A program made the translations under genes and the position numbers. This document shows, one piece after another, positions 1 through 7,600 of a stretch of 14,366 nt of DNA. The notes beneath the pieces were generated by a model, which was given only the letters and a program-made list of their open reading frames with translations, made no database searches and had not been told where the DNA came from. The stretch is taken from NCBI GenBank assembly GCA_002352605.1, contig DEIP01000050.1:1-14366 (forward strand), written 5' to 3'. The stretch comes from Desulfobacteraceae bacterium UBA2771 (GTDB lineage Bacteria; Desulfobacterota; Desulfobacteria; Desulfobacterales; Desulfosarcinaceae). Every line of letters begins with the position of its first letter. Position 1 is the stretch's first letter.

Positions 1-1152
1 GGTAATATCCACCATATTATTGTCCACGGTTACGGCCAGTTTCTGAATTAAGTTCTCAAGCTCTCTGACATTACCCGGCCACGGGTAACCAATCACGGCT
101 TTCAAGGCACGATCGGAAAAAGAGAGGGGCTCGCCGCCGATCTCCCGGGTTAGATTGGCAACAAAATGCCGGACCAGTGAAGGCACATCCTCCCCGCGCT
201 CGCGCAACGGCGGAATAGAGATGTCAATGACATTGATGCGGTAGTAGAGATCTTCCCGGAAATGGTTCTTATCCACCAGATTTTTCAGGTCTTTGTTCGA
301 TGCCGCGACGATGCGTGCGTCAACCTTGATCACCTGACTGGAACCCACCTTGATGATCTCCTTATTTTGCATAACGCGCAGCAGTTTGGCCTGCAGGCTC
401 CAGCTGGCGTCGCCGATTTCGTCCAGAAAAATGGTTCCACCGGCCGCGACTTGAAAAAAACCTGCCCGCGCCGCGTTAGCGCCCGTAAAGGCGCCTTTTT
501 CATGTCCAAACAGTTCGCTTTCAAGGAGGCTTTCGGGGATTGCCGTACAGTTGACAGGGACGAAGGCAGCCGATGAGCGTGGACTGCCGTAGTGAATGGC
601 ACGGGCGACGAGCTCTTTTCCGGTCCCGCTTTCGCCCGATATCAGGACGTTGGCCATCATGGTCGCCGCCTTGGCAATTAATTTGAAGACCTTTTGCATT
701 GGCTTGGAACTGCCCACAATGCCGCCCATCGCGCCCGCTTCAACCGTGTCTTGCGAGTTGCGCTGAGCTGCCAGTCTGTCAAGAACCTGTTTGACAGCGG
801 CCAACAGTTCCTCATCGGTAAAGGGTTTGGCCAAAAACTCCTCCGCTCCTGTTTTGATGGCCGCCACAGCGCTTTCGATGGATGGGTGTCCGGTAATCAT
901 GATGATGCCGATATCAAAGAAATTTTCGCTGACGTGCCTGATGAGGTCCAACCCGCTGTGTTTGGGCATCTTGAGGTCCGTGATCACCAGGTCGATCTTA
1001 TGGTTGTTCAAGAGCTCCACGGCGTCTTGAACACCGCCGCAGGTCATTACCGCGTACCCGGCACGCCCTAACGTCCGTTTGATAATTTCCTGGGCGTTTA
1101 CACTGTCATCAACCGCCAATAGTTTATACGGATATCTGTTGCTTTCGCGCAT
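1..1152 (-). CDS. NtrC-family sigma-54-dependent response regulator (C-terminus cut by window edge)
   Basis: Activator of sigma-54 RNA polymerase, presumably phosphorylated by the kinase encoded just upstream. I translated the minus strand from the ATG at 1152; 384 codons are open to base 1. Residues about 10-125 form a receiver domain: acidic pair D15/D16, phosphoacceptor D59 in ITDLKMP, conserved T87 and K109. Residues about 145 to the edge form the AAA+ domain: Walker A GESGTGKE (173-180), the sigma-54 contact loop GAFTGA (220-225), Walker B TIFLDEIGD (240-248), FRED (298-301) and sensor II WPGNVREL (358-365). The Fis-type DNA-binding helix-turn-helix expected next lies outside the window. 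The start is 21 bp after the kinase stop, with purine-rich GAGAAGAG upstream; an in-frame GTG at 1170 is an alternative. The family is certain; the target genes are unknown. Confidence 0.95.
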   Translation of the reverse strand, partial: MRESNRYPYKLLAVDDSVNAQEIIKRTLGRAGYAVMTCGGVQDAVELLNNHKIDLVITDLKMPKHSGLDLIRHVSENFFDIGIIMITGHPSIESAVAAIKTGAEEFLAKPFTDEELLAAVKQVLDRLAAQRNSQDTVEAGAMGGIVGSSKPMQKVFKLIAKAATMMANVLISGESGTGKELVARAIHYGSPRSSAAFVPVNCTAIPESLLESELFGHEKGAFTGANAARAGFFQVAAGGTIFLDEIGDASWSLQAKLLRVMQNKEIIKVGSSQVIKVDARIVAASNKDLKNLVDKNHFREDLYYRINVIDISIPPLRERGEDVPSLVRHFVANLTREIGGEPLSFSDRALKAVIGYPWPGNVRELENLIQKLAVTVDNNMVDIT

Positions 1153-1173
1153 CTCTTTTTCTCTTCTCACGAA

Positions 1174-2283
1174 TCAGATCGGCAGTTCTATTTCAAAAAT
1201 AGATCCCATACCAACCCGGCTGTTCACGTTAACGGTTCCGCCGTGCTCATTGACAATACCATAAACCACACAAAGCCCTAAGCCGGTACCCTGGTCGACC
1301 TCTTTGGTGGTAAAAAACGGCAAAAAGATTTTGTCTTTGATCGCTTCTGCGATTCCCTGGCCCGTATCCTGTACCGTCATTGAGACCCTGTCTTGTTTGA
1401 CGGCGGTTTTTATGGTCAAGATGCCGCCCTCGGGCATGGCATGGACGGCGTTGACCACCAAATTGATGAGCACCTGGTTGAGTTGAGCCGGATCGCCGGT
1501 TATCGATGGCAAGGTTTCATCCATCGCTAAGACGATTTTAATATCATTTTGCGCACATCGGAACTCGAAAAAATCCACCCACTCTTCTATCAATCGATTC
1601 AGGTGGGTCTTGGCTTCCCGGGGGAGCGTCTGCCGGCTGAAAAACAATACTTTTTTTATCACCTCCCTTGCGTAAAGCGTCGATTTAACAATTTTAACCA
1701 AATCCTGATAAACTTCTTCGGGAAGGTCGGGATAATTGGACGCAAGTTGGGCAAAGCCGAGAATATCTCCCAACGGGTTATTTAATTCATGGGCAATCCC
1801 GGCAGCCAGCTGTCCGATCGTTGCCAGCCGATCGGCATGTCGGAGCTGCTCTTCCAGAATTTGTTTTTTTTCATCGGCCTCTTTGCGTTCCAGCATGTGG
1901 GTTATTTTTCGGGCGGCCGATTCCAGCAGGTTGATCTCTTCATCTGAATAAACATACGCCCCGCATCGGGCGGCCTCATCGTTTTCTAGGCGCCCCACCT
2001 CGACGTGACCCCTGACATCTCCATTGATTACGATGCTTTCTCTATACCGATGTTGCGATGCGTCAAATCCGGGCGTTTGATAGGATTGTTCACCCAATCG
2101 GATGCCCGCGGCCATCTTTTGCGGACGGGAAAATGCCTGGGGGATCAGGTCGATGATGGCCGTAAGCGTTTGGTCGAAGGCAAGACTGCCGTCAACCGCC
2201 ATCTGGGCGATTCGATACAGACAAGTTAATACTCTGATCTTTTCAAGCAGTTTGTCATTGTGTCCTGATTGAATATCCTGCAT
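1174..2283 (-). CDS. Soluble GAF-type sensor histidine kinase
   Basis: Sensor kinase of a two-component system, partner of the sigma-54 regulator 21 bp downstream. Numbered from the ATG at 2283 (369 aa), residues about 15-130 look like a GAF sensor domain ending in a coiled linker (about 130-155). A HisKA domain follows with phosphoacceptor H165 in GIAHELNNPL. The HATPase domain has an N box (N274, N278), G1 DTGQGI (306-311), F box FLPFF (320-324) and G2 GTGLGL (332-337). No hydrophobic membrane segment is present, so it should be cytosolic and sense an internal signal. Start choice: the frame is open to a TTG at 2322, which has no good ribosome site; the ATG at 2283 is preceded by GAGAACGG, so I prefer it. 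Function as a kinase is secure; the ligand of the GAF-like domain is unknown. Confidence 0.93.
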   Translation of the reverse strand: MQDIQSGHNDKLLEKIRVLTCLYRIAQMAVDGSLAFDQTLTAIIDLIPQAFSRPQKMAAGIRLGEQSYQTPGFDASQHRYRESIVINGDVRGHVEVGRLENDEAARCGAYVYSDEEINLLESAARKITHMLERKEADEKKQILEEQLRHADRLATIGQLAAGIAHELNNPLGDILGFAQLASNYPDLPEEVYQDLVKIVKSTLYAREVIKKVLFFSRQTLPREAKTHLNRLIEEWVDFFEFRCAQNDIKIVLAMDETLPSITGDPAQLNQVLINLVVNAVHAMPEGGILTIKTAVKQDRVSMTVQDTGQGIAEAIKDKIFLPFFTTKEVDQGTGLGLCVVYGIVNEHGGTVNVNSRVGMGSIFEIELPI

Positions 2284-2337
2284 GACCGTTCTCAAATGAA
2301 ATGGTTGGTGGTTTACATGCAATGGCGTCTTGCCGGA

Positions 2338-3156
2338 TTACCGGCATCCGCCGGCGCCTATGGCCGCTCCCAGATCAAAGGACAGCCGCCGGTAATTGTC
2401 GGCAAAGCGATCCCAGTCCGGCAGCGGTGATGCTTTGGCGGTTTCCATCATCGACAGCACGCGGGTGAGGGTGCGCTTAAGCCGGATGCAGACGGGTGCC
2501 GGGGGGGGGGCATTGATCTCCCGTAACATGGGCTGCACCTGCCGCAACCGGGCGTTGGCCAAGTAATAGACTGCCGGTACGGTCTCCGGGGCCAACTGGT
2601 AAAGCGCCTTGGCCGCCGCCACAAAACGGTCCAGGGGTTGACCAGCCGTTTCATCGGATTGCAGATCCAGCCAACTTTTCAGGGATTCGCAAAGATTTTC
2701 CTGAATTTGAAGCTGAACAGCCGTATTTTCCCAAGATGGTCTTAAGGCAAGCCCTTTTTCCAGTTGATGGGCGGCAATAGCGTAATTGACGGCGGGTTCT
2801 TTGCCCGCTTCGGCCAGGCGAAAACAGGCATCACCCCTGATTAGATGAAGCCGGCTGCATCCGTCCGATACCTTTTGGCAATCGATCCGTTGTGCGGCAA
2901 TCCATTCATGATCACCATCTGCCGCATGTTTTTCGAATCGATGCAGCTGCTGACGGATACAGCCGGAGCATATCAGGCTGATTATCAGACAAGCGACCCA
3001 TGCCGGCCCCCCCTGCCTCGAGGTGGATCGATGGACAGGTGAAACCGAACGGAAGGTGTCGCCGGCGATAAGCCGGCGGACTATTCCGGTGAAACGATAG
3101 GTTGAGGGGCAACACCGTCCACGGCGTGGGGATAAAATTTTGAATCTGAGAGCCAA
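2338..3156 (-). CDS. Putative lipoprotein of unknown function, uncertain start
   Basis: I do not recognise this protein. It has a hydrophobic stretch at residues 53-62 followed by CSGC (C66), an imperfect lipobox, then a soluble, largely helical and TPR-like but unassigned region (about 75-270) rich in Ala, Leu and Gln. This suggests a lipid-anchored periplasmic protein. The start is a problem. The only start codon in frame upstream of the lipobox is a TTG at 3156, 5 bp after the preceding stop, which would put an unusual 52-residue Arg-rich segment before the hydrophobic core. An ATG at the right place (minus strand, about 3000) is one base out of frame. The gene also contains a run of ten C on its coding strand (2501-2510) and of seven G (3007-3013), both slippage-prone. 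It lies between the RHH-like gene and the histidine kinase and may be cotranscribed with them. Confidence 0.6.
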   Translation of the reverse strand: MALRFKILSPRRGRCCPSTYRFTGIVRRLIAGDTFRSVSPVHRSTSRQGGPAWVACLIISLICSGCIRQQLHRFEKHAADGDHEWIAAQRIDCQKVSDGCSRLHLIRGDACFRLAEAGKEPAVNYAIAAHQLEKGLALRPSWENTAVQLQIQENLCESLKSWLDLQSDETAGQPLDRFVAAAKALYQLAPETVPAVYYLANARLRQVQPMLREINAPPPAPVCIRLKRTLTRVLSMMETAKASPLPDWDRFADNYRRLSFDLGAAIGAGGCR

Positions 3157-3161
3157 ATCCG

Positions 3162-3350
3162 TTACAGCCGTGGCTTTCGCCGGCGCTCCCGATGAATGGA
3201 GAACAACTTTTCACTGATTGCGTCGAAGATGAATTCACTCGGGGCAATTCCCCTGGATTTACAATATTCTTCGACGCGTTCGTACAATGCTTTGGGGATA
3301 TCCGTGCAGATACATTCATCCACTGTCGGTCCGGATTTTTCACTCATCAT
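3162..3350 (-). CDS. Small ribbon-helix-helix-like protein
   Basis: A 62-residue protein resembling CopG/Arc-type ribbon-helix-helix DNA-binding proteins. A short beta strand (about 12-18, CICTDIP) is followed by helix A (about 20-33, ALYERVEEYCKSRG) and helix B (about 36-50, APSEFIFDAISEKL), then a basic tail RERRRKPRL. The pattern 'IPKxLYERVEEYxKSRGIxxSEFIxxAI' is typical of this fold. It probably acts as a dimeric DNA-binding regulator, perhaps of this operon, but no partner toxin is adjacent. Cys13, Cys15 and Cys30 are unusual for so small a protein. The start has a strong Shine-Dalgarno sequence AGGGGG; two consecutive ATG codons (3350, 3347) are possible. It starts 8 bp after the GAPDH-like stop, so cotranscription is very likely. 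The fold is assigned from sequence pattern alone. Confidence 0.75.
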   Translation of the reverse strand: MMSEKSGPTVDECICTDIPKALYERVEEYCKSRGIAPSEFIFDAISEKLFSIHRERRRKPRL

Positions 3351-3354
3351 TTCG

Positions 3355-3360
3355 CCCCCT
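3355..3360 (-). promoter_or_regulatory. Shine-Dalgarno of the RHH-like gene, overlapping the upstream stop
   Basis: The minus strand reads AGGGGG here, 4 bases before the first ATG (3350) and 7 before the second (3347). It overlaps the TAG stop of the GAPDH-like gene (3359-3361), so ribosomes terminating on that gene reach this site, which suggests translational coupling. Confidence 0.7.
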
Positions 3361-4606
3361 ACATGTTCTCGGCGATGGTTACGATGCGGTCGCCGAGCAT
3401 GTTTACGTAGCTGCCCATTTCGTTGTCGTACCAGCCATATATGACGGCCTGGGTGACCGGCGCACGAACCACCGTATCCTTAAGGCTGTCGAGTACGGAT
3501 TGGGAAAAGCCGGGAACATCGGCCAGATCAAGGCTCAGGTCGGCCGTGCGGGTGTGGGTTTCGATACTCTCGATCACCGTAGCGGCCCGGGGGGCGCCGA
3601 GAATATCACCGGAAACATTCTGCTTTTGCGAATATTTAAGGTAACCATTGGGATCCAGCTGCGCGGCCTGCTCGTAGACTTTGTTGATCACCACCGCGCG
3701 GATCGGTGCCTCGGCGGGGCGCTCTTGAATGCTGAGCACCAGGATGATCAGGGATCCGGAGCCGGTCGGCACCCGCACCGACTCGGCAATGAAACCGATG
3801 TGCTCCATCTCGGGGATCACCAGCCTCAGGGCCTTTGCCGCCCCGGTGGAGGTGAGGATGATGTTGTTTAAAATGGAGCGGTTTTTTCTAAGGTCGGTTT
3901 TTCCGGCTTTGGGCAGTCGATCCAGTACCTGCTGGGAGCCGGTAGCGGCATGTACCGTGGCCATGGAGGCCGACAGGATCCGCTTGGCCCCGAAGGCGTT
4001 GATCAGGGGCTTCATCATGTGGGCCAGGCAGGTGGTCGTGCACGAGGCGTTGGAAATGATCCGATGGCGACGGGGGTCGTAGTCGTTTGCGTTGATGCCC
4101 ATGACCGTGGTGATCGCATCGTCGGGGATGGGCACGCCTTCCTCCGTTATCTTGAATGGCGCAGAAACTACCACTTTTTCGGCGCCGGCGTCCAGGTGTC
4201 CCCGGGCCGACCCGTCGGGGTGGTCGGCGGGCAGGGTGGGATCCAGGAACCGGCCTGTGGTATCCACCACGAGCCGTACGCCATGCGCTTTCCAGTCGAT
4301 GGCCCGGGGGGTCCGGGCAGCCCTCAAAAAGCGCACGGGGATGCCATCCACAACCATGGTCCCCGCGTGTTCATCCACGTCGCCGATCACCGGTTCGGCC
4401 TGGTACCCGTGGAGAAAGGTATGCAGGGCGCCATAGGTCGAGTCCCGCTCCAGATAGTGGGCGATATCCGACAGATCCGTGCCGGCCTGACGGCCGACGT
4501 TGACTACGATTTCATTGAAATAGCGTCGTCCCGCATGGTGCCAAACGGTGAGCTTGCCGATGCGGCCCAGGCCGTTGATTCCGATTTTGAGCTGTCCTTC
4601 GTTCAT
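3359..4606 (-). CDS. Divergent glyceraldehyde-3-phosphate dehydrogenase-like protein
   Basis: GAPDH oxidises glyceraldehyde 3-phosphate to 1,3-bisphosphoglycerate with NAD(P) in glycolysis/gluconeogenesis. This copy has 415 residues against about 335 usually, with extra sequence around 121-142 and in the C-terminal half. Visible motifs: Rossmann loop GINGLGRIG (9-17), catalytic Cys189 in SNASCTTTC, His219 in ATVHA, STGAAKA (253-259), RVPT (278-281) and WYDNE (392-396). Oddities by eye alignment: the family Asn after the catalytic CTT is Thr192; the Asp that selects NAD (IND) appears as Gly38 followed by Arg39; and Arg230 is near the second cofactor-selecting position. These suggest NADP preference or altered chemistry. 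The start ATG has GGAG 11 bases upstream. It lies 80 bp after the dikinase-like gene and immediately before the RHH-like gene. Superfamily membership is secure; the substrate is not proven. Confidence 0.9.
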   Translation of the reverse strand: MNEGQLKIGINGLGRIGKLTVWHHAGRRYFNEIVVNVGRQAGTDLSDIAHYLERDSTYGALHTFLHGYQAEPVIGDVDEHAGTMVVDGIPVRFLRAARTPRAIDWKAHGVRLVVDTTGRFLDPTLPADHPDGSARGHLDAGAEKVVVSAPFKITEEGVPIPDDAITTVMGINANDYDPRRHRIISNASCTTTCLAHMMKPLINAFGAKRILSASMATVHAATGSQQVLDRLPKAGKTDLRKNRSILNNIILTSTGAAKALRLVIPEMEHIGFIAESVRVPTGSGSLIILVLSIQERPAEAPIRAVVINKVYEQAAQLDPNGYLKYSQKQNVSGDILGAPRAATVIESIETHTRTADLSLDLADVPGFSQSVLDSLKDTVVRAPVTQAVIYGWYDNEMGSYVNMLGDRIVTIAENM

Positions 4607-4686
4607 GGCATCATTCTCCTGTTGTCACAATAACATGGGATATACGGCCGAACCCATTCGCGATCGCCTATTCCCGTAGACACGGA

Positions 4687-7600
4687 TCAGGTTCCCCTGA
4701 TTTTTATTACTCCTTGATAAACCGATCCCTCCCGACCGTCAACGCTTATGTGGTCTCCCGAGCATATGACGATGTGGTTGAACCGGGCGGTTTTTTCATT
4801 TTCGTTGCATACCATCGTGCCGCACCCCACCACGCAGGTTTTGCCCAGTCGGTGGGCCACCACCGACGCATGGCTGGTAAGCCCGCCTCGGGCGGTGAGC
4901 ACGCCGTCGCTGGCATACATCTCCTTGATGTCATCAGGAACCGTGTCTCCGCGGATCAGGATCAGGGCCGTGGCCGGTTCGGCGTCACGCCAGCGGTCAA
5001 TTTCCGCCAGGGTAAAGACGGCCCGGCCGCTCATGGCCCCACCGGAAACACCGATGCCGTGGCCCAGATAGTAATCCTCCAAATTGGTGTCCACGTCGAA
5101 GGTGAGTACGGTTTTGCGCTCCCGGATGGCCATGTCCCGGGTCTGGAGCAGGTAGATGTCCTGGGCGGAGGGGCCCTCGAAGGTGAATTCCATTTCCTGG
5201 GGGCTCCAGCCTTTTTTGTAGATCAGCCTGGCCGCCCATTTTCGGATGGATGCATAGATGGCCGGAAAGTGGGTTTCAAGGGTAATGTCCGTATTGCGCA
5301 TCTCGATCTCCTGTTGCTTGACCGAGATGGGCAGGGTCCTCACCAGGCCGGCCACCACGTCTTCACCTTGGTTCTCCAGTGTGAAATCGCCCCAGGGGTT
5401 CAAGGTGTCACCGGACCAGCGCGGATTGTGGGTGAAGAAAACACCCGAGCCTGCCTGGGGGGAGATGTTGCCGAAGACCATCTCCTGAATCGTGACGGCG
5501 GTTCCCCAGTCGTCGGAAATGCCCATGATTTTGCGGTAGGTCCGTGCCCGGGGGGATTCCCATGAAACGAAGACGGCGTTGATGGTCATAAAGAGCTGGT
5601 CCAGCGGATCTTCGAGAAATTTTATGCCTTCCTCCTGGATCCGGGATTTGTAGGCCAGGGCCACCATCTTCATATGCTCACCGGTGAATCCTTTTTTCAA
5701 GGGGATGCCCAGCCGAGTTTTGAAATCGGCGATAATGGCGTCAAAATCATCACGCGCCAGTCCGAATGCCATTCCGTAGCATTGCAAGAATCGCCGATAG
5801 TTGTCCCAGGCGAACCAGGGATTGTCTATCTTCCGGGCCAGTCCTGCGGCAATCTCCTCATTGATCCCCACGTCCAGAAAGGTTTCCATCATGCCGGGTT
5901 GAGAAATGGAAGCGCCGCTGCGCACCGAGAAAAGCAGGGGGTTGGCCGGGTCGCCAAACCGTTTGCCGCTGATCTTTTCAAGGTAGGCAATGTGTTGCCG
6001 GACCTGCCGGTGGAAGTTTTGCTTTACCGGCGCAAAGCCATCGATCAGTTCCCGGCATCGAAAGGCTTCGGTGGTGATGATGAACCCGGGGGGCACCGGC
6101 AGTCCCAGGTTTTTCAACTTGAGCAGGTTCAGCCCCTTGTTGCCCATGTAGATGATACCCACGACGCGGTTGTTGATCTGTTCAAGGCCGGTGATGATGC
6201 GCTGGGGATCATAGTTGAGCAGCAGGTGGAGCTCGTCCTTGGGGAGCCTGTTGGACTGGTGGAACAAGGTGTTGAGAATCCGGGTTAAAAACAGGTCCAG
6301 TTGCTGGAGGCCCAGGGAGGTGGCGATGCGATCACGGAAAAAGATCTCGGAGACGCGGTGCTTGAGCTTGTCCGAATCCACGGTATCCTTTAGGGGAAGG
6401 TATTTCTCCAGGATCTGCTCGGTAGGCATGTGGGTGAGCATTCGCGTTACATTCTGTCCGTGAATATTGTTGAAGTAGTCGTTGATGATGTTTTTGACGG
6501 CAACGGCGAATCCCTTGAAAATATCCAGGTACTGGGTAAAGGTGAATTCACGGACCTCTAAGGCATGGGCCAGCAGATCCAATTGGCTTTCGAGTTCTAC
6601 CGAATAGATGCCGTCCAGGCGAAGGGCCTTGTCGAAAAGGGTGAGCCGTTCATAAATCTCGTGAAAGGTGGCTCGGGTGATCAGGCCCAGATTGATCTGA
6701 TCCACCAGTTCTTCGAACAGCACGTTGATCAGGGACTCGACACGAAAGGTAAGGCCCAGCGCGTCGAATTTGCGTTCATGGTAGCTGCCGTACATGGAAG
6801 GAATATCGATGGTGATGTGGCGTTTTTTGTAGATATCCGCCCGGATCTCATAGGTTTCGTCGGATACGATGATCGCCTTGAGCCGCTCCAAATAGTCCAT
6901 CAGCATGAACAGGCGATGCTTGAGGTCGGGTTCTTCCAGGGCGGCGCGCAGCACGTTCAGATCCGGAAAGGATTCCCTGTCCAGCTGACCCAAATGGTGG
7001 TGGAGGGTTTTATGGTCCAGCTGATACTTGTGGTAGAGCAGTTTGTAAAATGTGGCGATGAGCGCCACCCGTTCGGTGTCGACGGGATCGGCGCCGGGCG
7101 CTTTGGCCAGCCGGGCGCGGATACGCGCGTCATCTTCCACAAGTAGTTCATCGGGAAGCATCATACCCTTTGCCCCCAGGTGGTCAAACAGCGCATTGAC
7201 CCCGTCTATGTATTCGCCGTGGGTCTCGATTTGGGCATGGACGCCGGGGGGGACGAAGGGCTGAAGCGGTGCTTTGTCCCGAGTTTGCCAGAAGTGAAGG
7301 ACTGCCTCCATGAACCGGATGATATGGTTGGAACTTTCCACATGGCTTTGCTTACGCAGAAAGTGGATGAGTATGTCCCGCCGGTGGGTGATCTCATCCA
7401 GCCGGGTGGAGATATCCCGCAGGAGGCCTTCGGCACCGATATCGTTAAAAAACGCCGGAAAGAGGCGGGTCAGCTGTTTGGTCAGGTTGTAGACCGGACC
7501 GATGCCACTGTTGAGAAAACGGGTGATGTCCCTGGGGAAAAGGTCCGTATCCTTGATGAAAATTCCGGATAACGAGAGTTTGATGATCAGGCTGGAGAGT

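Noticed and set aside
3950..4633. Open frame (227 codons) on the plus strand
   Set aside because: Antisense to the GAPDH-like gene; Gly/His/Val-rich shadow translation without recognisable motifs.
4607..4686. Missing PEP/pyruvate domain encoded downstream after a frameshift
   Set aside because: Only 80 bp lie between the dikinase-like stop and the GAPDH-like start, with no trace of the barrel domain in any frame.
4714..5565. Long open frame (283 codons) on the plus strand
   Set aside because: It lies wholly antisense to the PPDK-like catalytic domains, whose motifs are unmistakable; it has no ribosome site and a composition typical of a GC-rich shadow frame.
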